From Pseudomonadota bacterium (GTDB taxonomy: Bacteria > Pseudomonadota > Alphaproteobacteria > Rhizobiales > Xanthobacteraceae): a stretch of 64,000 nt of DNA. The notes under the pieces were generated by a model. The model saw only the letters and a list, made by a program, of their open reading frames with translations. It searched no databases and was not told the DNA's origin. The translations under genes and the position numbers were made by a program. Within the stretch, counting starts at the first letter, position 1. Each line of letters starts with the position of its first letter. Of this stretch, positions 54,459-63,754 are shown piece by piece. The stretch is from positions 1 through 64,000 of the forward strand of contig JAEXYA010000048.1 in the NCBI GenBank assembly GCA_023451825.1, written 5' to 3'.

Positions 54459-55448
54459 ATGATCGGACGTCAGCTCTTTCATGGTGCTCTGCGCGCGGCG
54501 GTGGCCGTCTCGCTGATGGGCGCAGCGACCTGCGCCATGGCGCAAAGTGCGGGCTATCCGAATGGCAGGCCGATCACACTTGTTCTCCCTTTCGCTGCAG
54601 GCAGCGGCACCGACACCACGACGCGCCTGATCGCGAAAGAACTCGGCACCGCCCTGAACACCACGACCGTCATCGACAACAAGGCCGGCGCCAACGGCTC
54701 GATCGCGGCAAGCTTCGTCGCCCGCGCACCGGCCGATGGCTACACGCTGTTCGTGACCACGAACACGACGCATTCGGCCAATCCCTACCTGCTCAAGACG
54801 ATGAACTATGATCCGATCAAGGATTTCACCCCAATCGCGCGCACCGGCGACCTGCCCTTCATGCTGGTGATCAATCCGGAAATTCCTGCCAATTCGGTCG
54901 AGGAACTGATTGCCCTCGCCAAGAAGAATCCCGGCAAATACACCTATGCCAGCGGCAGCTCATCGGCGATCGTCTCGGGCGCCACTTTCGCGCGACTTGC
55001 CGGCATTGACATGCTGCACGTCCCCTATAAGAGCTCGCCGCCCGCCATGACGGATGTCATCGCGGGCCGGGTCAGCATGATGTTCACCGACGTCCCGACC
55101 GGCCTTCCGCATGTCAACGCCAAGTCGCTCAAGGCCCTGGCAGTGACGACGAAATATCGCTCCAAGATCATGCCCGACCTGCCGACCATGGACGAAGCCG
55201 GCGTGAAGGGTTTCGACGTCACGTCGTGGCAGGGTTATCTCGGTCCGGCCAACCTGCCGAAGGACATCGTGGTCAAGCTCAACGCCGAGATCCGCAAGAT
55301 CGTCGAACGTCCGGATATCCAGAAGGAGCTCGCCGGTCGTGGCATGGAAGCTTTCTCCAGCACGCCGGAAGAGTTCGATGCGTTCCTGAAGGATCAGCTC
55401 GTGGTGTGGCAGAAGCTGATCGAAGGCGCCGGGATCGAAAAGCAGTAG
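54459..55448 (+). CDS. TctC/Bug family periplasmic substrate-binding protein
   Basis: The 329-residue product has a signal peptide (MIGRQLFHGALRAAVAVSLMG, cleavage after AMA) and the Bug/TctC fold: YPNGRPITLVLPFAAGSGTDTT, GANGSIAASFVARAPADGYTL and MFTDVPTGLPHVNAKSLKAL. GGAGAGGAAA precedes ATG 54459. In Burkholderiales such proteins come in large families without membrane partners; here too no TctA or TctB gene is nearby. Ligands are usually carboxylates or aromatic acids. Confidence 0.92.
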   Translation: MIGRQLFHGALRAAVAVSLMGAATCAMAQSAGYPNGRPITLVLPFAAGSGTDTTTRLIAKELGTALNTTTVIDNKAGANGSIAASFVARAPADGYTLFVTTNTTHSANPYLLKTMNYDPIKDFTPIARTGDLPFMLVINPEIPANSVEELIALAKKNPGKYTYASGSSSAIVSGATFARLAGIDMLHVPYKSSPPAMTDVIAGRVSMMFTDVPTGLPHVNAKSLKALAVTTKYRSKIMPDLPTMDEAGVKGFDVTSWQGYLGPANLPKDIVVKLNAEIRKIVERPDIQKELAGRGMEAFSSTPEEFDAFLKDQLVVWQKLIEGAGIEKQ

Positions 55449-55464
55449 GGATTATCAGCCGGTT

Positions 55465-55489
55465 GCCCGGATCGGTTCGCGATCCGGGC
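55465..55489. terminator. Hairpin between convergent genes
   Basis: GCCCGGATC (55465-55473) and GATCCGGGC (55481-55489) form a nine-bp stem with a seven-base loop. It lies between the TctC stop (55448) and the leftward hydrolase stop (55498). No T run is present; the GCCCGGAT arm recurs at 12803-12848. Confidence 0.5.
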
Positions 55490-55497
55490 GACCACCA

Positions 55498-56553
55498 TCA
55501 AAGTCCGAGAAACTTGAACGGCGGAGCGTCCTTGAAAGCAGCCGTCGCATCGCCGGAATAAGTGTGGTTCTGGTCCTCGCCGAGATCCAGCTTCTTGACC
55601 TTCCCGGTCTCCATCGAAAAATCCATCTTCTTCAGATCCACCCAGAACGTGTTCGGCGTCAGCGCGGACTCGAAGAAGTAAAGCTTGCGCGCGTGATCGA
55701 CGACCGTGCGCCAGCGCGTCGATGAGATGTTGGGCTGATCCGGCGTCGTGATTCCATACGGGACCGAGACATTGCGAATGACGCTGAACACGCTGGCGAC
55801 CGCACGATTCTGATTGTCGTCCTTCGGGATCGCATTGACGTAGAACGACGCCCGCGCGAAGCGATCTGCGGCGCGGTTGGTGCCGGGTAGGAATGTCGTG
55901 CCACCAATCTGCTTCCAATAGGTATTGAGCGCCAGTTGTTCGTCATAGATCGGCGAGTTGGTCATCACCTGATACTGCCGTCCGTGATGAATGACCTGTT
56001 TGCCCTTCACATATTCAACGATGGCACTGTCACCGGAAGCATCCGACATCGACAGATGCAGCGTCGCGAGTCGCTGCTCGCCAGGCACCGCATCCGTGAC
56101 GATGACGAAAGGCTCCTTCTCGAGCGCGGCCACCGCTTCTGCCACGTTGGCAAAATTGTCGAGCACATATTGCGCCCAGGCGGCGATGGTAAGCCCCGGT
56201 TTGTTCTGATCGAATTTCGGGTACTCGGATTCCACCAACCATAGCAGATTTGCGTTCAACCCGACTTCATTGACACCATCGGTGGTCGAGATGTCATAAC
56301 CGGTCGCGACGACACTTCCGTATTTGGCGGTCCATTTCACTGAATTCGGACCAGCCGCACCCGATCGTGCAACACCGCGCGGGAGAATCCAGAGATTGGT
56401 GCCAACATCCGTCTTCCAGTCCATCGAGCGAGCCGTGATCACCTGACCATTGGCACCCAGATAGACCAGGCGTGTACACGCATCGGCGGTCGCGTTGACG
56501 AGCAAGGCCAACGTCAGCGTCACGGACAAGAGGATGCGTGGACGAGCGACCAT
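55498..56553 (-). CDS. Choloylglycine hydrolase / penicillin acylase-like protein
   Basis: The 351-residue product belongs to the linear-amide C-N hydrolases of the Ntn fold. A signal peptide ends near residue 24-25 and leaves Cys26 in CTRLVYLGANG as N-terminal nucleophile, as in bile salt hydrolase and penicillin V acylase. ARSMDWKTD and TNSPIYDEQL are other family motifs. GGAGATCC precedes the ATG. It likely cleaves an amide such as N-acyl homoserine lactone, penicillin V or a bile salt in the periplasm; the exact substrate is open. It is divergent from the phytase-like gene. Confidence 0.9.
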   Translation of the reverse strand: MVARPRILLSVTLTLALLVNATADACTRLVYLGANGQVITARSMDWKTDVGTNLWILPRGVARSGAAGPNSVKWTAKYGSVVATGYDISTTDGVNEVGLNANLLWLVESEYPKFDQNKPGLTIAAWAQYVLDNFANVAEAVAALEKEPFVIVTDAVPGEQRLATLHLSMSDASGDSAIVEYVKGKQVIHHGRQYQVMTNSPIYDEQLALNTYWKQIGGTTFLPGTNRAADRFARASFYVNAIPKDDNQNRAVASVFSVIRNVSVPYGITTPDQPNISSTRWRTVVDHARKLYFFESALTPNTFWVDLKKMDFSMETGKVKKLDLGEDQNHTYSGDATAAFKDAPPFKFLGL

Positions 56554-56700
56554 GGCTGGATCTCCTGCAAGGGGCTGCGCACATGTCGCGTAGCCGACCG
56601 ATATGCTGACACGACTTCCGGCAGCGATCCAGCCTGCGGGCGCTGGGACCCTTGCCTAACCCGCAGCCATGGCGACGGCATGTCGCAGGGATTTCCCCCA

Positions 56701-56729
56701 CTGTCATCCCTCCTTCACGGAACTGTCAG
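56701..56729 (+). promoter_or_regulatory. Three-unit Pho-box-like promoter element
   Basis: CTGTCAT (56701-56707), CCTTCAC (56712-56718) and CTGTCAG (56723-56729) are spaced exactly 11 bp apart. The outer units match the PhoB half-site CTGTCA fully and the middle one at five of seven positions. It lies 65 bp upstream of the phytase/esterase-like start. Confidence 0.65.
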
Positions 56730-56793
56730 GGCGCCGTAACTGCCCCTCTTCAGAACACCGCGCGTGGTCCCGATCCCTCTCAGGAGACAATCC

Positions 56794-58149
56794 ATGCGCA
56801 GCACTTTGCTCTGCTCCGTCGCTTCCCTCGTCATGCTCACCTCTGGTGCTTTTGCACAGTCGGAAGGTGTATTCCCAGCCAAGCTCGCCGGCCATGCCGT
56901 GCTGCCGGCCGCTTCAACCATCGAAGCGCCCGCCGACGCTCCCAACGACTTGAAGACCTCGGGCAATTACACCACCGGCAAGCGCGTCGAGAAGCTCGGC
57001 AGCGTGATGGGCAAGTCCAAGGAACGCGATACCGGCATCTCCCTGCCGATGAAGGGGCAGCCGCTGCAGGGCCATTCCGGCATCAAGACCATGCCCGATG
57101 GTTCGTTCTGGGTGCTGACCGACAATGGCGCCGGCTCGCGCGCCAATTCGCCCGACTACATGATCTATCTCAACCGTCACAAGATCGACTGGAAGAGCGG
57201 CAAGGTCGAAAGGCAGGAAACCGTGTTCCTGCACGATCCCGACAAGAAGGTGCCGTTCCGCATCGTTCATGAAGACACCGCCAAGCGCTACCTGACCGGC
57301 TCGGACGTCGATACCGAAGGCTTCCAGATCGTCGGCGACAATTTCTGGATCGGTGAAGAATTCGGTCCCTACATCATCAAGGCCGACAAGACCGGCAAGG
57401 TGCTCGAATTCTTCGAGACCGTCGCCGACGGCAAGCCGGTGCGCTCCCCGGATCACTGGCAGGTCGCCACGCCGGGCGCACCGGGCGCCAGCTACACCAA
57501 TGTGAACCTGAAGCGCTCCAAGGGCTATGAAGGTTTTGCTGCGTCGAAGGACGGCAAGTTCCTGTACGGCCTGCTCGAAGGTCCGCTGTGGGATGCCGAG
57601 AAAAAGGACTGGGAAAAGGTCGACGGCAAGGAAGCCGCCCGCATCCTCGAATTCGACGTTGCGGCCCAGAAGTTCACCGGTCGCTTCTGGCACTATGTGT
57701 TCGAGACCAATGGCAATGCCATCGGGGACTTCAACATGATCACCGCGGACAACGGCCTGATCATCGAGCGTGACGATGGCGAAGGCACCAAGGACAAGGC
57801 CTGCGCCGACGGCAAGCGCGGCACCGACTGCTTCCCCGACCTGCCGAAGCTGAAGCGCGTCTACAAGATCGAGATGAACGACAGCAATGTCGGCAAGCCC
57901 GTCCGCAAGGTCGGCTATATCGACCTCTTGAAGATCCAGGACCCAAACAAGCTGGCCAAGAAGCCGCTGAATGACGGCGTGCTACAGTTCCCGTTCTTCA
58001 CCATCGAGAACGTCGATCAGGTCGATGCCACGCACATCATCGTCGGCAACGACAACAACCTGCCGTTCTCGTCCAGCCGCGATCCCAACAAGGCCGACGA
58101 CAACGAATTCGTCCTTCTCGAAGTCGCCGACTTCCTGAAGGCGAAGTAG
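56794..58149 (+). CDS. Phytase/esterase-like secreted protein
   Basis: The 451-residue product has a signal peptide (MRSTLLCSVASLVMLTSGAFA) and a domain like the esterase-like-activity-of-phytase family, a beta-propeller fold: GHSGIKTMPDGSFWVLTDNGAG, DTEGFQIVGDNFWIGEEFGPY, KGYEGFAASKDGKFLYGLLEG and IIVGNDNNLPFSSSRDP. CAGGAGAC precedes ATG 56794. A Pho-box-like triple repeat upstream suggests it is made under phosphate starvation and hydrolyses organic phosphate or phosphoester in the periplasm. A terminator follows the stop. Confidence 0.9.
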   Translation: MRSTLLCSVASLVMLTSGAFAQSEGVFPAKLAGHAVLPAASTIEAPADAPNDLKTSGNYTTGKRVEKLGSVMGKSKERDTGISLPMKGQPLQGHSGIKTMPDGSFWVLTDNGAGSRANSPDYMIYLNRHKIDWKSGKVERQETVFLHDPDKKVPFRIVHEDTAKRYLTGSDVDTEGFQIVGDNFWIGEEFGPYIIKADKTGKVLEFFETVADGKPVRSPDHWQVATPGAPGASYTNVNLKRSKGYEGFAASKDGKFLYGLLEGPLWDAEKKDWEKVDGKEAARILEFDVAAQKFTGRFWHYVFETNGNAIGDFNMITADNGLIIERDDGEGTKDKACADGKRGTDCFPDLPKLKRVYKIEMNDSNVGKPVRKVGYIDLLKIQDPNKLAKKPLNDGVLQFPFFTIENVDQVDATHIIVGNDNNLPFSSSRDPNKADDNEFVLLEVADFLKAK

Positions 58150-58176
58150 ACGTCTCGCGAGATCTGAAAAGCAAGA

Positions 58177-58204
58177 AAGCCCTCCCGCAAAGGAGGGCTT
58201 TTTT
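58177..58204 (+). terminator. Intrinsic terminator after the phytase-like gene
   Basis: AAGCCCTCC (58177-58185), a six-base loop and GGAGGGCTT (58192-58200) are followed by TTTT. It lies 28 bp after the stop codon and between convergent genes, so it can serve the plus strand well. Confidence 0.85.
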
Positions 58205-58238
58205 GTCGCCTCCCCCGCGTCGTGGGAGAGGCGACACC

Positions 58239-59927
58239 TTACGCTGCTCGCACTTTCGCCAGGAACTCGTCCACTGCCTTGCTCAGGATGCCTGACTGGC
58301 CGTCGAGCTCCTTCGCATTGTTCAATACCGTGCCAGCGGCCTGGCCGGTCGCTTCTGCAGCTGCGCTGACGCCGCCGATATGCTTGCTGACCTCGTTCGA
58401 CCCCGCCGCGACCGATTGAATGTTGCGGGCGATTTCCTGCGTTGCCGCGCCCTGCTCTTCCACCGCCGATGAGATCGTCGTCGTGATCTGGCTCATCTGC
58501 GCGATGGTGCCGGTGATGGCGCTGATCGAACTCACGGCTTCGCTTGTCGATGCCTGCATGGCTGCAACCTGCGCCGAAATTTCTTCCGTTGCTTTCGCAG
58601 TCTGGCTCGCCAGAGCTTTGACCTCGGATGCGACGACCGCAAAGCCGCGGCCGGATTCGCCTGCCCGCGCCGCTTCGATGGTCGCGTTGAGCGCCAGCAG
58701 ATTGGTCTGCGAAGCGATGCTGTGAATGAGTTGCACGACCTCACCGATCTTCTCGGCGCCGCTCGCCAGCTGCTGCACGGTCGCATTCGTGCGTTCTGCG
58801 TCACCGACAGCGCGGCTCGCGATCTCGCTCGATGCAGCGACCTGGCGCAAGACCTCGCTCACCGACGCCGACAATTCTTCCGCGGCAGCTGCGACGGTGC
58901 TGACATTATCCGATGAGCGCGCCGACGCTGCGCCGACGGTCGATGCGCGCGAACTTGCATCGCTCGCGCTGGCCGTCATCGATTGGGCCGTGCATTGCAT
59001 GCCGGCAGCCGCCGCCGATACCGACCGCACGATGCCGTTGACGCTACGTTCGAAATCGTCAGCAAGGCTATCCATTGCCGCACGACGTTCGGCAATCGAC
59101 CGCGCCTGCGCTTCCGCCTCGACCTTTTCGAGCGCGCGCATCCGCAACGCATTGTCCTTGAACACCTGCACGGTGGCAGCCATCGCGCCGATCTCGTCGC
59201 GACGGCCGATTTCCGGAACGGCGTCATCCAGCGCACCATCGGCGATACCGCGCATGCGTACACCGAGACGGTTGAGCGGCAACGTCATGCTGCGGCCGAT
59301 CATCCAGGCCAGCATGCCGAGAACGGCGATGACCACGAGAGCCGCGATCACCACCGATCGCGCGCTGTCCCAGACCTGCGCCTGCAGATCGTCGATATAG
59401 ACGCCGGTACCGATTACCCAACCCCATGGCTCGAAGCCAACGACATAAGAGAGCTTCGGCTGCGGCTCAGCCTTGCCGGGCTTGGGCCACAGATAATCGA
59501 CAAAGCCGGCCTTCTGCTTCTTCACCACTTCGGTGAACTCGACGAACAGACGCTTACCGTTCGGGTCTTTGTTACCAGACAGATCCGAGCCGTTCAGTTC
59601 CGGCTTGATGGCATGCATCACCATCTTCGGATGCATGTCGTTGATCCAGAAGTAATCGCCATTGCCGTAGCGTAGCTTGCCGATGCGGGATGCAGCCGCC
59701 TTGCGGGCGGCCTCATCAGAGACGCCGCCACGTTGGACGGTCGCATATTCTTCCTGCGCGATCCCGAGTGCGAGTTCGGTGAGATGCGTCAGTTCTCCCT
59801 GGCGCTGCTGCTTGAGGGATTCGCTGAGCGTAGTGAGCTGCATCCAGGCAAGGCCCGCGATCCCGCAAAAGCAAAGGCCAATAATGCTGTAGATGCGAAG
59901 ACCGATGGATAAACGAATAGGCGGCAT
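58239..59927 (-). CDS. Methyl-accepting chemotaxis protein with sCache_2 domain
   Basis: The 562-residue product has membrane segments at about 8-28 and 190-210 around a periplasmic sCache_2 domain, with YFWINDMHPKMVMHAIKPEL, GSDLSGNKDPNGKRLFVEF and YVVGFEPWGWVIGTGVYIDD. HAMP follows, then the signalling domain with QTNLLALNATIEAARAGESG. AGGGTGAG precedes ATG 59927. No chemotaxis operon is nearby. sCache_2 receptors often detect short-chain carboxylates; ligand not predictable here. A perfect inverted repeat lies 134-168 bp upstream. Confidence 0.93.
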   Translation of the reverse strand: MPPIRLSIGLRIYSIIGLCFCGIAGLAWMQLTTLSESLKQQRQGELTHLTELALGIAQEEYATVQRGGVSDEAARKAAASRIGKLRYGNGDYFWINDMHPKMVMHAIKPELNGSDLSGNKDPNGKRLFVEFTEVVKKQKAGFVDYLWPKPGKAEPQPKLSYVVGFEPWGWVIGTGVYIDDLQAQVWDSARSVVIAALVVIAVLGMLAWMIGRSMTLPLNRLGVRMRGIADGALDDAVPEIGRRDEIGAMAATVQVFKDNALRMRALEKVEAEAQARSIAERRAAMDSLADDFERSVNGIVRSVSAAAAGMQCTAQSMTASASDASSRASTVGAASARSSDNVSTVAAAAEELSASVSEVLRQVAASSEIASRAVGDAERTNATVQQLASGAEKIGEVVQLIHSIASQTNLLALNATIEAARAGESGRGFAVVASEVKALASQTAKATEEISAQVAAMQASTSEAVSSISAITGTIAQMSQITTTISSAVEEQGAATQEIARNIQSVAAGSNEVSKHIGGVSAAAEATGQAAGTVLNNAKELDGQSGILSKAVDEFLAKVRAA

Positions 59928-60060
59928 GAACTCACCCTGGCAATGATGCTGAAATATGTAGTCAGCATCGCAGCGTGTGGTTTCCAGTTCATGAAGTGAC
60001 AGGCCGCCCAACCGTGGCGTGATACCGGCCGTTCAACTTAAATACGCAAGAGAGGTATTC

Positions 60061-60095
60061 ATTGACCGACTTGATAGCCCACCGTCGGTCAATGC
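60061..60095. promoter_or_regulatory. Perfect 11-bp inverted repeat upstream of the chemoreceptor
   Basis: CATTGACCGAC (60061-60071) and GTCGGTCAATG (60085-60095) are exact complements with a 13-bp spacer. It lies between the serA hairpin and the leftward chemoreceptor start. It may be an operator or a leader hairpin. Confidence 0.4.
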
Positions 60096-60145
60096 ATGCG
60101 CGTTGCTACGATAGGACGCACGACTTCCGCGATTAAAATTGGATC

Positions 60146-60169
60146 AGCCCCGCCTTTGCAGGCGGGGCT
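60146..60169 (-). terminator. Hairpin after serA
   Basis: AGCCCCGCC (60146-60154) pairs with GGCGGGGCT (60161-60169). It lies 23 bp past the serA stop on the minus strand. The trailing T run on that strand is weak (GATCCAATTTT). Confidence 0.6.
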
Positions 60170-60191
60170 ATTGGCGTCAGTCTGGACGTAC

Positions 60192-61781
60192 TCAGAACGT
60201 CAGCGTTTTCGCCTGCTTCACCTGCGGCAAAGTCTGGACCTTTGCCAACACATCGGCCGGCACCCGACCATCGACTTCCACCAACGCGATGGCATCGCCG
60301 CCCTGGCTCTGGCGGCCAAGATGGAAAGTCGCAATATTGATCTTGGCATCGCCGAGCAGCGACGCGAAGGCACCAATGAAGCCGGGCTTGTCCTCATTGG
60401 TGATGTACACCATCGACTTGCCAAATTCGGCATCGACGCGAATGCCCTTGATATCGACGAGGCGCGGCTTGCCATCAGCATAGACAGTGCCGGACACCGC
60501 GCGCTCCTGCTTGTCGGTCGTCACGGCAATGCTGATCAGGCTTTCGTAATCGCTCTGTGCAGCGCGCACGACTTCATCCACCACCATACCCCGCGCGTGC
60601 GCCACGCTCGGTGCCGACACGACATTGACGTCGCCCAGCATCGGACGCAGCAGGCCAGACAATGCGGCCGAGGTCAGCGCCTTGATTTTCATCTCGGCGA
60701 CGGCGCCTTCATAGGTGATGGTTACCTTGGCGATGTCGCTGTCGGTGAGTTGGCCGGCAAAGGAGCCGAGCTTCTCGGCGAGCTCAATGAACGGCTTCAG
60801 CTTCGGCGCTTCTTCCGCCGTGATCGACGGGAAGTTGATCGCGTTGGAGATTGCGCCCGACAACAGATAGTCTGACATCTGCTCGGCGACCTGCAGCGCG
60901 ACATTCTCCTGCGCTTCATTGGTGGACGCGCCGAGATGCGGCGTGCAGATCACATTGGGATGGCCGAACAGCACGTTCTTGGTCGCGGGCTCTTCGACAA
61001 AGACGTCGAAGGCGGCGCCGGCAACCTGGCCGCTGTTCAGTGCATTGGCCAGCGCCTGCTCATCAACGAGACCGCCGCGGGCGCAATTGATGATGCGAAC
61101 GCCCTTCTTCATCTTCGCAATCGCCGCGGCGTCGATGATGTTCTTGGTCTTTTCAGTGAGCGGCGTGTGCAGCGTGATGAAGTCCGCACGTTTGAACAGG
61201 TCATCGAGTTCTACTTTCTCGACACCGATATCCTTGGCGCGCTCGGGCGACAGGAACGGATCGAAGGCGATGACTTTCATGCGCAGGCCGAGCGCACGAT
61301 CGGCAGCGATCGCGCCGATGTTACCGCAGCCGATCACCCCAAGCGTCTTGCCGGTGATCTCGACGCCCATGAAACGGTTCTTCTCCCACTTGCCAGCCTG
61401 TGTGGACGCGTCGGCTTGCGGGATTTCGCGCGCGAGGGAGAGCATCAGGGTGATGGCGTGTTCGGCGGTCGTGATCGAATTGCCGAACGGCGTGTTCATC
61501 ACGATGATGCCCTTGGCCGTGGCTGCAGGGATTTCGACATTGTCGACACCGATGCCGGCGCGACCGATCACTTTCAGGCGCGAAGCCTTCTCAATGATCT
61601 TTGCAGTGGCTTTGGTCGCCGAGCGAATGGCGAGGCCGTCATAGTTGCCGATAATCTCGGCGAGCTTCTCTTTGTCCTTGCCGAGATTGGGTTGGAAATC
61701 GACGTCGATGCCACGATCCTTGAAGATCTGGACAGCGGCCGGAGAGAGAGCGTCGGAGATGAGAACTTTGGGGGCGGTCAT
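60192..61781 (-). CDS. serA: D-3-phosphoglycerate dehydrogenase
   Basis: The 529-residue product is the long, type I SerA that starts serine synthesis by oxidising 3-phosphoglycerate. The NAD motif is GVIGCGNIG (148-156); catalytic Arg235 (NCARGG), Glu264 (FVEEP) and His282 (TPHLG) are present. An intervening ASB domain (about 320-450) and a C-terminal ACT domain (from about 455, with NEDKPGFIGAFASLLG) follow. ATG 61781 is preferred to a longer frame. serC lies 200 bp upstream on the same strand, separated by a repeat. Confidence 0.97.
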   Translation of the reverse strand: MTAPKVLISDALSPAAVQIFKDRGIDVDFQPNLGKDKEKLAEIIGNYDGLAIRSATKATAKIIEKASRLKVIGRAGIGVDNVEIPAATAKGIIVMNTPFGNSITTAEHAITLMLSLAREIPQADASTQAGKWEKNRFMGVEITGKTLGVIGCGNIGAIAADRALGLRMKVIAFDPFLSPERAKDIGVEKVELDDLFKRADFITLHTPLTEKTKNIIDAAAIAKMKKGVRIINCARGGLVDEQALANALNSGQVAGAAFDVFVEEPATKNVLFGHPNVICTPHLGASTNEAQENVALQVAEQMSDYLLSGAISNAINFPSITAEEAPKLKPFIELAEKLGSFAGQLTDSDIAKVTITYEGAVAEMKIKALTSAALSGLLRPMLGDVNVVSAPSVAHARGMVVDEVVRAAQSDYESLISIAVTTDKQERAVSGTVYADGKPRLVDIKGIRVDAEFGKSMVYITNEDKPGFIGAFASLLGDAKINIATFHLGRQSQGGDAIALVEVDGRVPADVLAKVQTLPQVKQAKTLTF

Positions 61782-61835
61782 GGGATGCGATCCTCGAAAT
61801 TTGAGCCGGAATAGTTGCGACAAACGCAGCAGGCT

Positions 61836-61977
61836 CCTTCTCCCCGTCTAACGGGGAGAAGGTCGGGATGAGGGGCTTTTCGAGCCCGAGACGTCAGATG
61901 TGAGGAGAGTACGTGCCATGCCCCTCACCCGCCGCGAAGACGCGGCGACCTCTCCCCGCAAAAGGGCGGGGAGAGGT
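61836..61977. repeat. Paired CTCTCCCCG hairpins between serC and serA
   Basis: CCTTCTCCCCGT / ACGGGGAGAAGG (61836-61862) and ACCTCTCCCCGC / GCGGGGAGAGGT (61948-61977) are two hairpins; GATGAGGGGC and GCCCCTCA segments between them can pair too. The whole looks like a composite dispersed element and may partly terminate serC transcription before serA. Confidence 0.7.
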
Positions 61978-61984
61978 TAGGGAG

Positions 61985-63154
<1,170 letters not shown>

Positions 63155-63201
63155 GATCTATCCTTCCAGATAGTAAGCCTCCCGTTGGGGGGAGGTGTCC
63201 C
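63155..63201 (-). promoter_or_regulatory. Candidate serC RNA motif in the leader
   Basis: On the minus strand the leader has two hairpins: CCTCCC...GGGAGG (63178-63195) and CTATCT-GGAA-GGATAG (63158-63173), the latter ending four bases before the serC ATG so that it covers the ribosome site. This order and the GCGGGACACCTCCC start fit the serC motif described upstream of serC in Hyphomicrobiales. Confidence 0.7.
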
Positions 63202-63219
63202 GCAGCCGCAGATATTGGA

Positions 63220-63253
63220 AAGGCCCGGATGCGTCAAGCGACATCCGGGCCTT
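63220..63253 (-). terminator. Hairpin after the small gene at 63275
   Basis: AAGGCCCGGAT (63220-63230) and ATCCGGGCCTT (63243-63253) form an 11-bp stem. It follows the small leftward gene by 21 bp and precedes the serC leader. On the minus strand only a short T stretch follows. Confidence 0.65.
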
Positions 63254-63274
63254 CACGGGTGATTGATCATGCAG

Positions 63275-63511
63275 TCAGACAGCGCCTTCGGCTGATCGCT
63301 CCGATGCATCCCCTTGCGCATGCCGCGCGGGCTCGGCTTCGTCATCATCAATACGCACCTCGGTTGGCGCCAACGGTGCGTCCTCCAGCAATTCCTGTGC
63401 TTCGACGACCAATTGCGCCGCCCGCCGCCTGCTGCCCATTTTCATGACGCGCTGATCGTCGACCTTCACGACGTAATCGGTACCGACTTTCTCAATGGAG
63501 TAATTTTTCAT
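63275..63511 (-). CDS. Small hypothetical protein (78 aa)
   Basis: The frame encodes 78 residues: a beta-rich start (MKNYSIEKVGTDYVVKVDDQ), a basic helix (MKMGSRRRAAQLVVEAQELL) and an acidic tail. The start resembles a short DNA- or nucleotide-binding fold, but I know no family. The frame is well ended by a hairpin and stands just upstream of the serC leader. No good RBS is visible, so the start codon is uncertain. Confidence 0.6.
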   Translation of the reverse strand: MKNYSIEKVGTDYVVKVDDQRVMKMGSRRRAAQLVVEAQELLEDAPLAPTEVRIDDDEAEPARHAQGDASERSAEGAV

Positions 63512-63754
63512 GCTTCATTCCAACGCCCCAGACGTAGATAGATACGTCGCTACGTCCCGGCCGTTCCGAAACAAAGCCCTGCGGGAGCACGCTGGTTTAT
63601 GCGACATTAACCGGATCGCGAAACGGCGGCGCCGAATGATACCAGCCAGATTGAACCGCCCTCATCCAGCGTCGGCACACGTGAAAAAGAGCAGCATTTG
63701 CGGTGCTGCTCGTTCGTTTCATCTTTCGCGATGATCACCAGACGAACGATTGCG

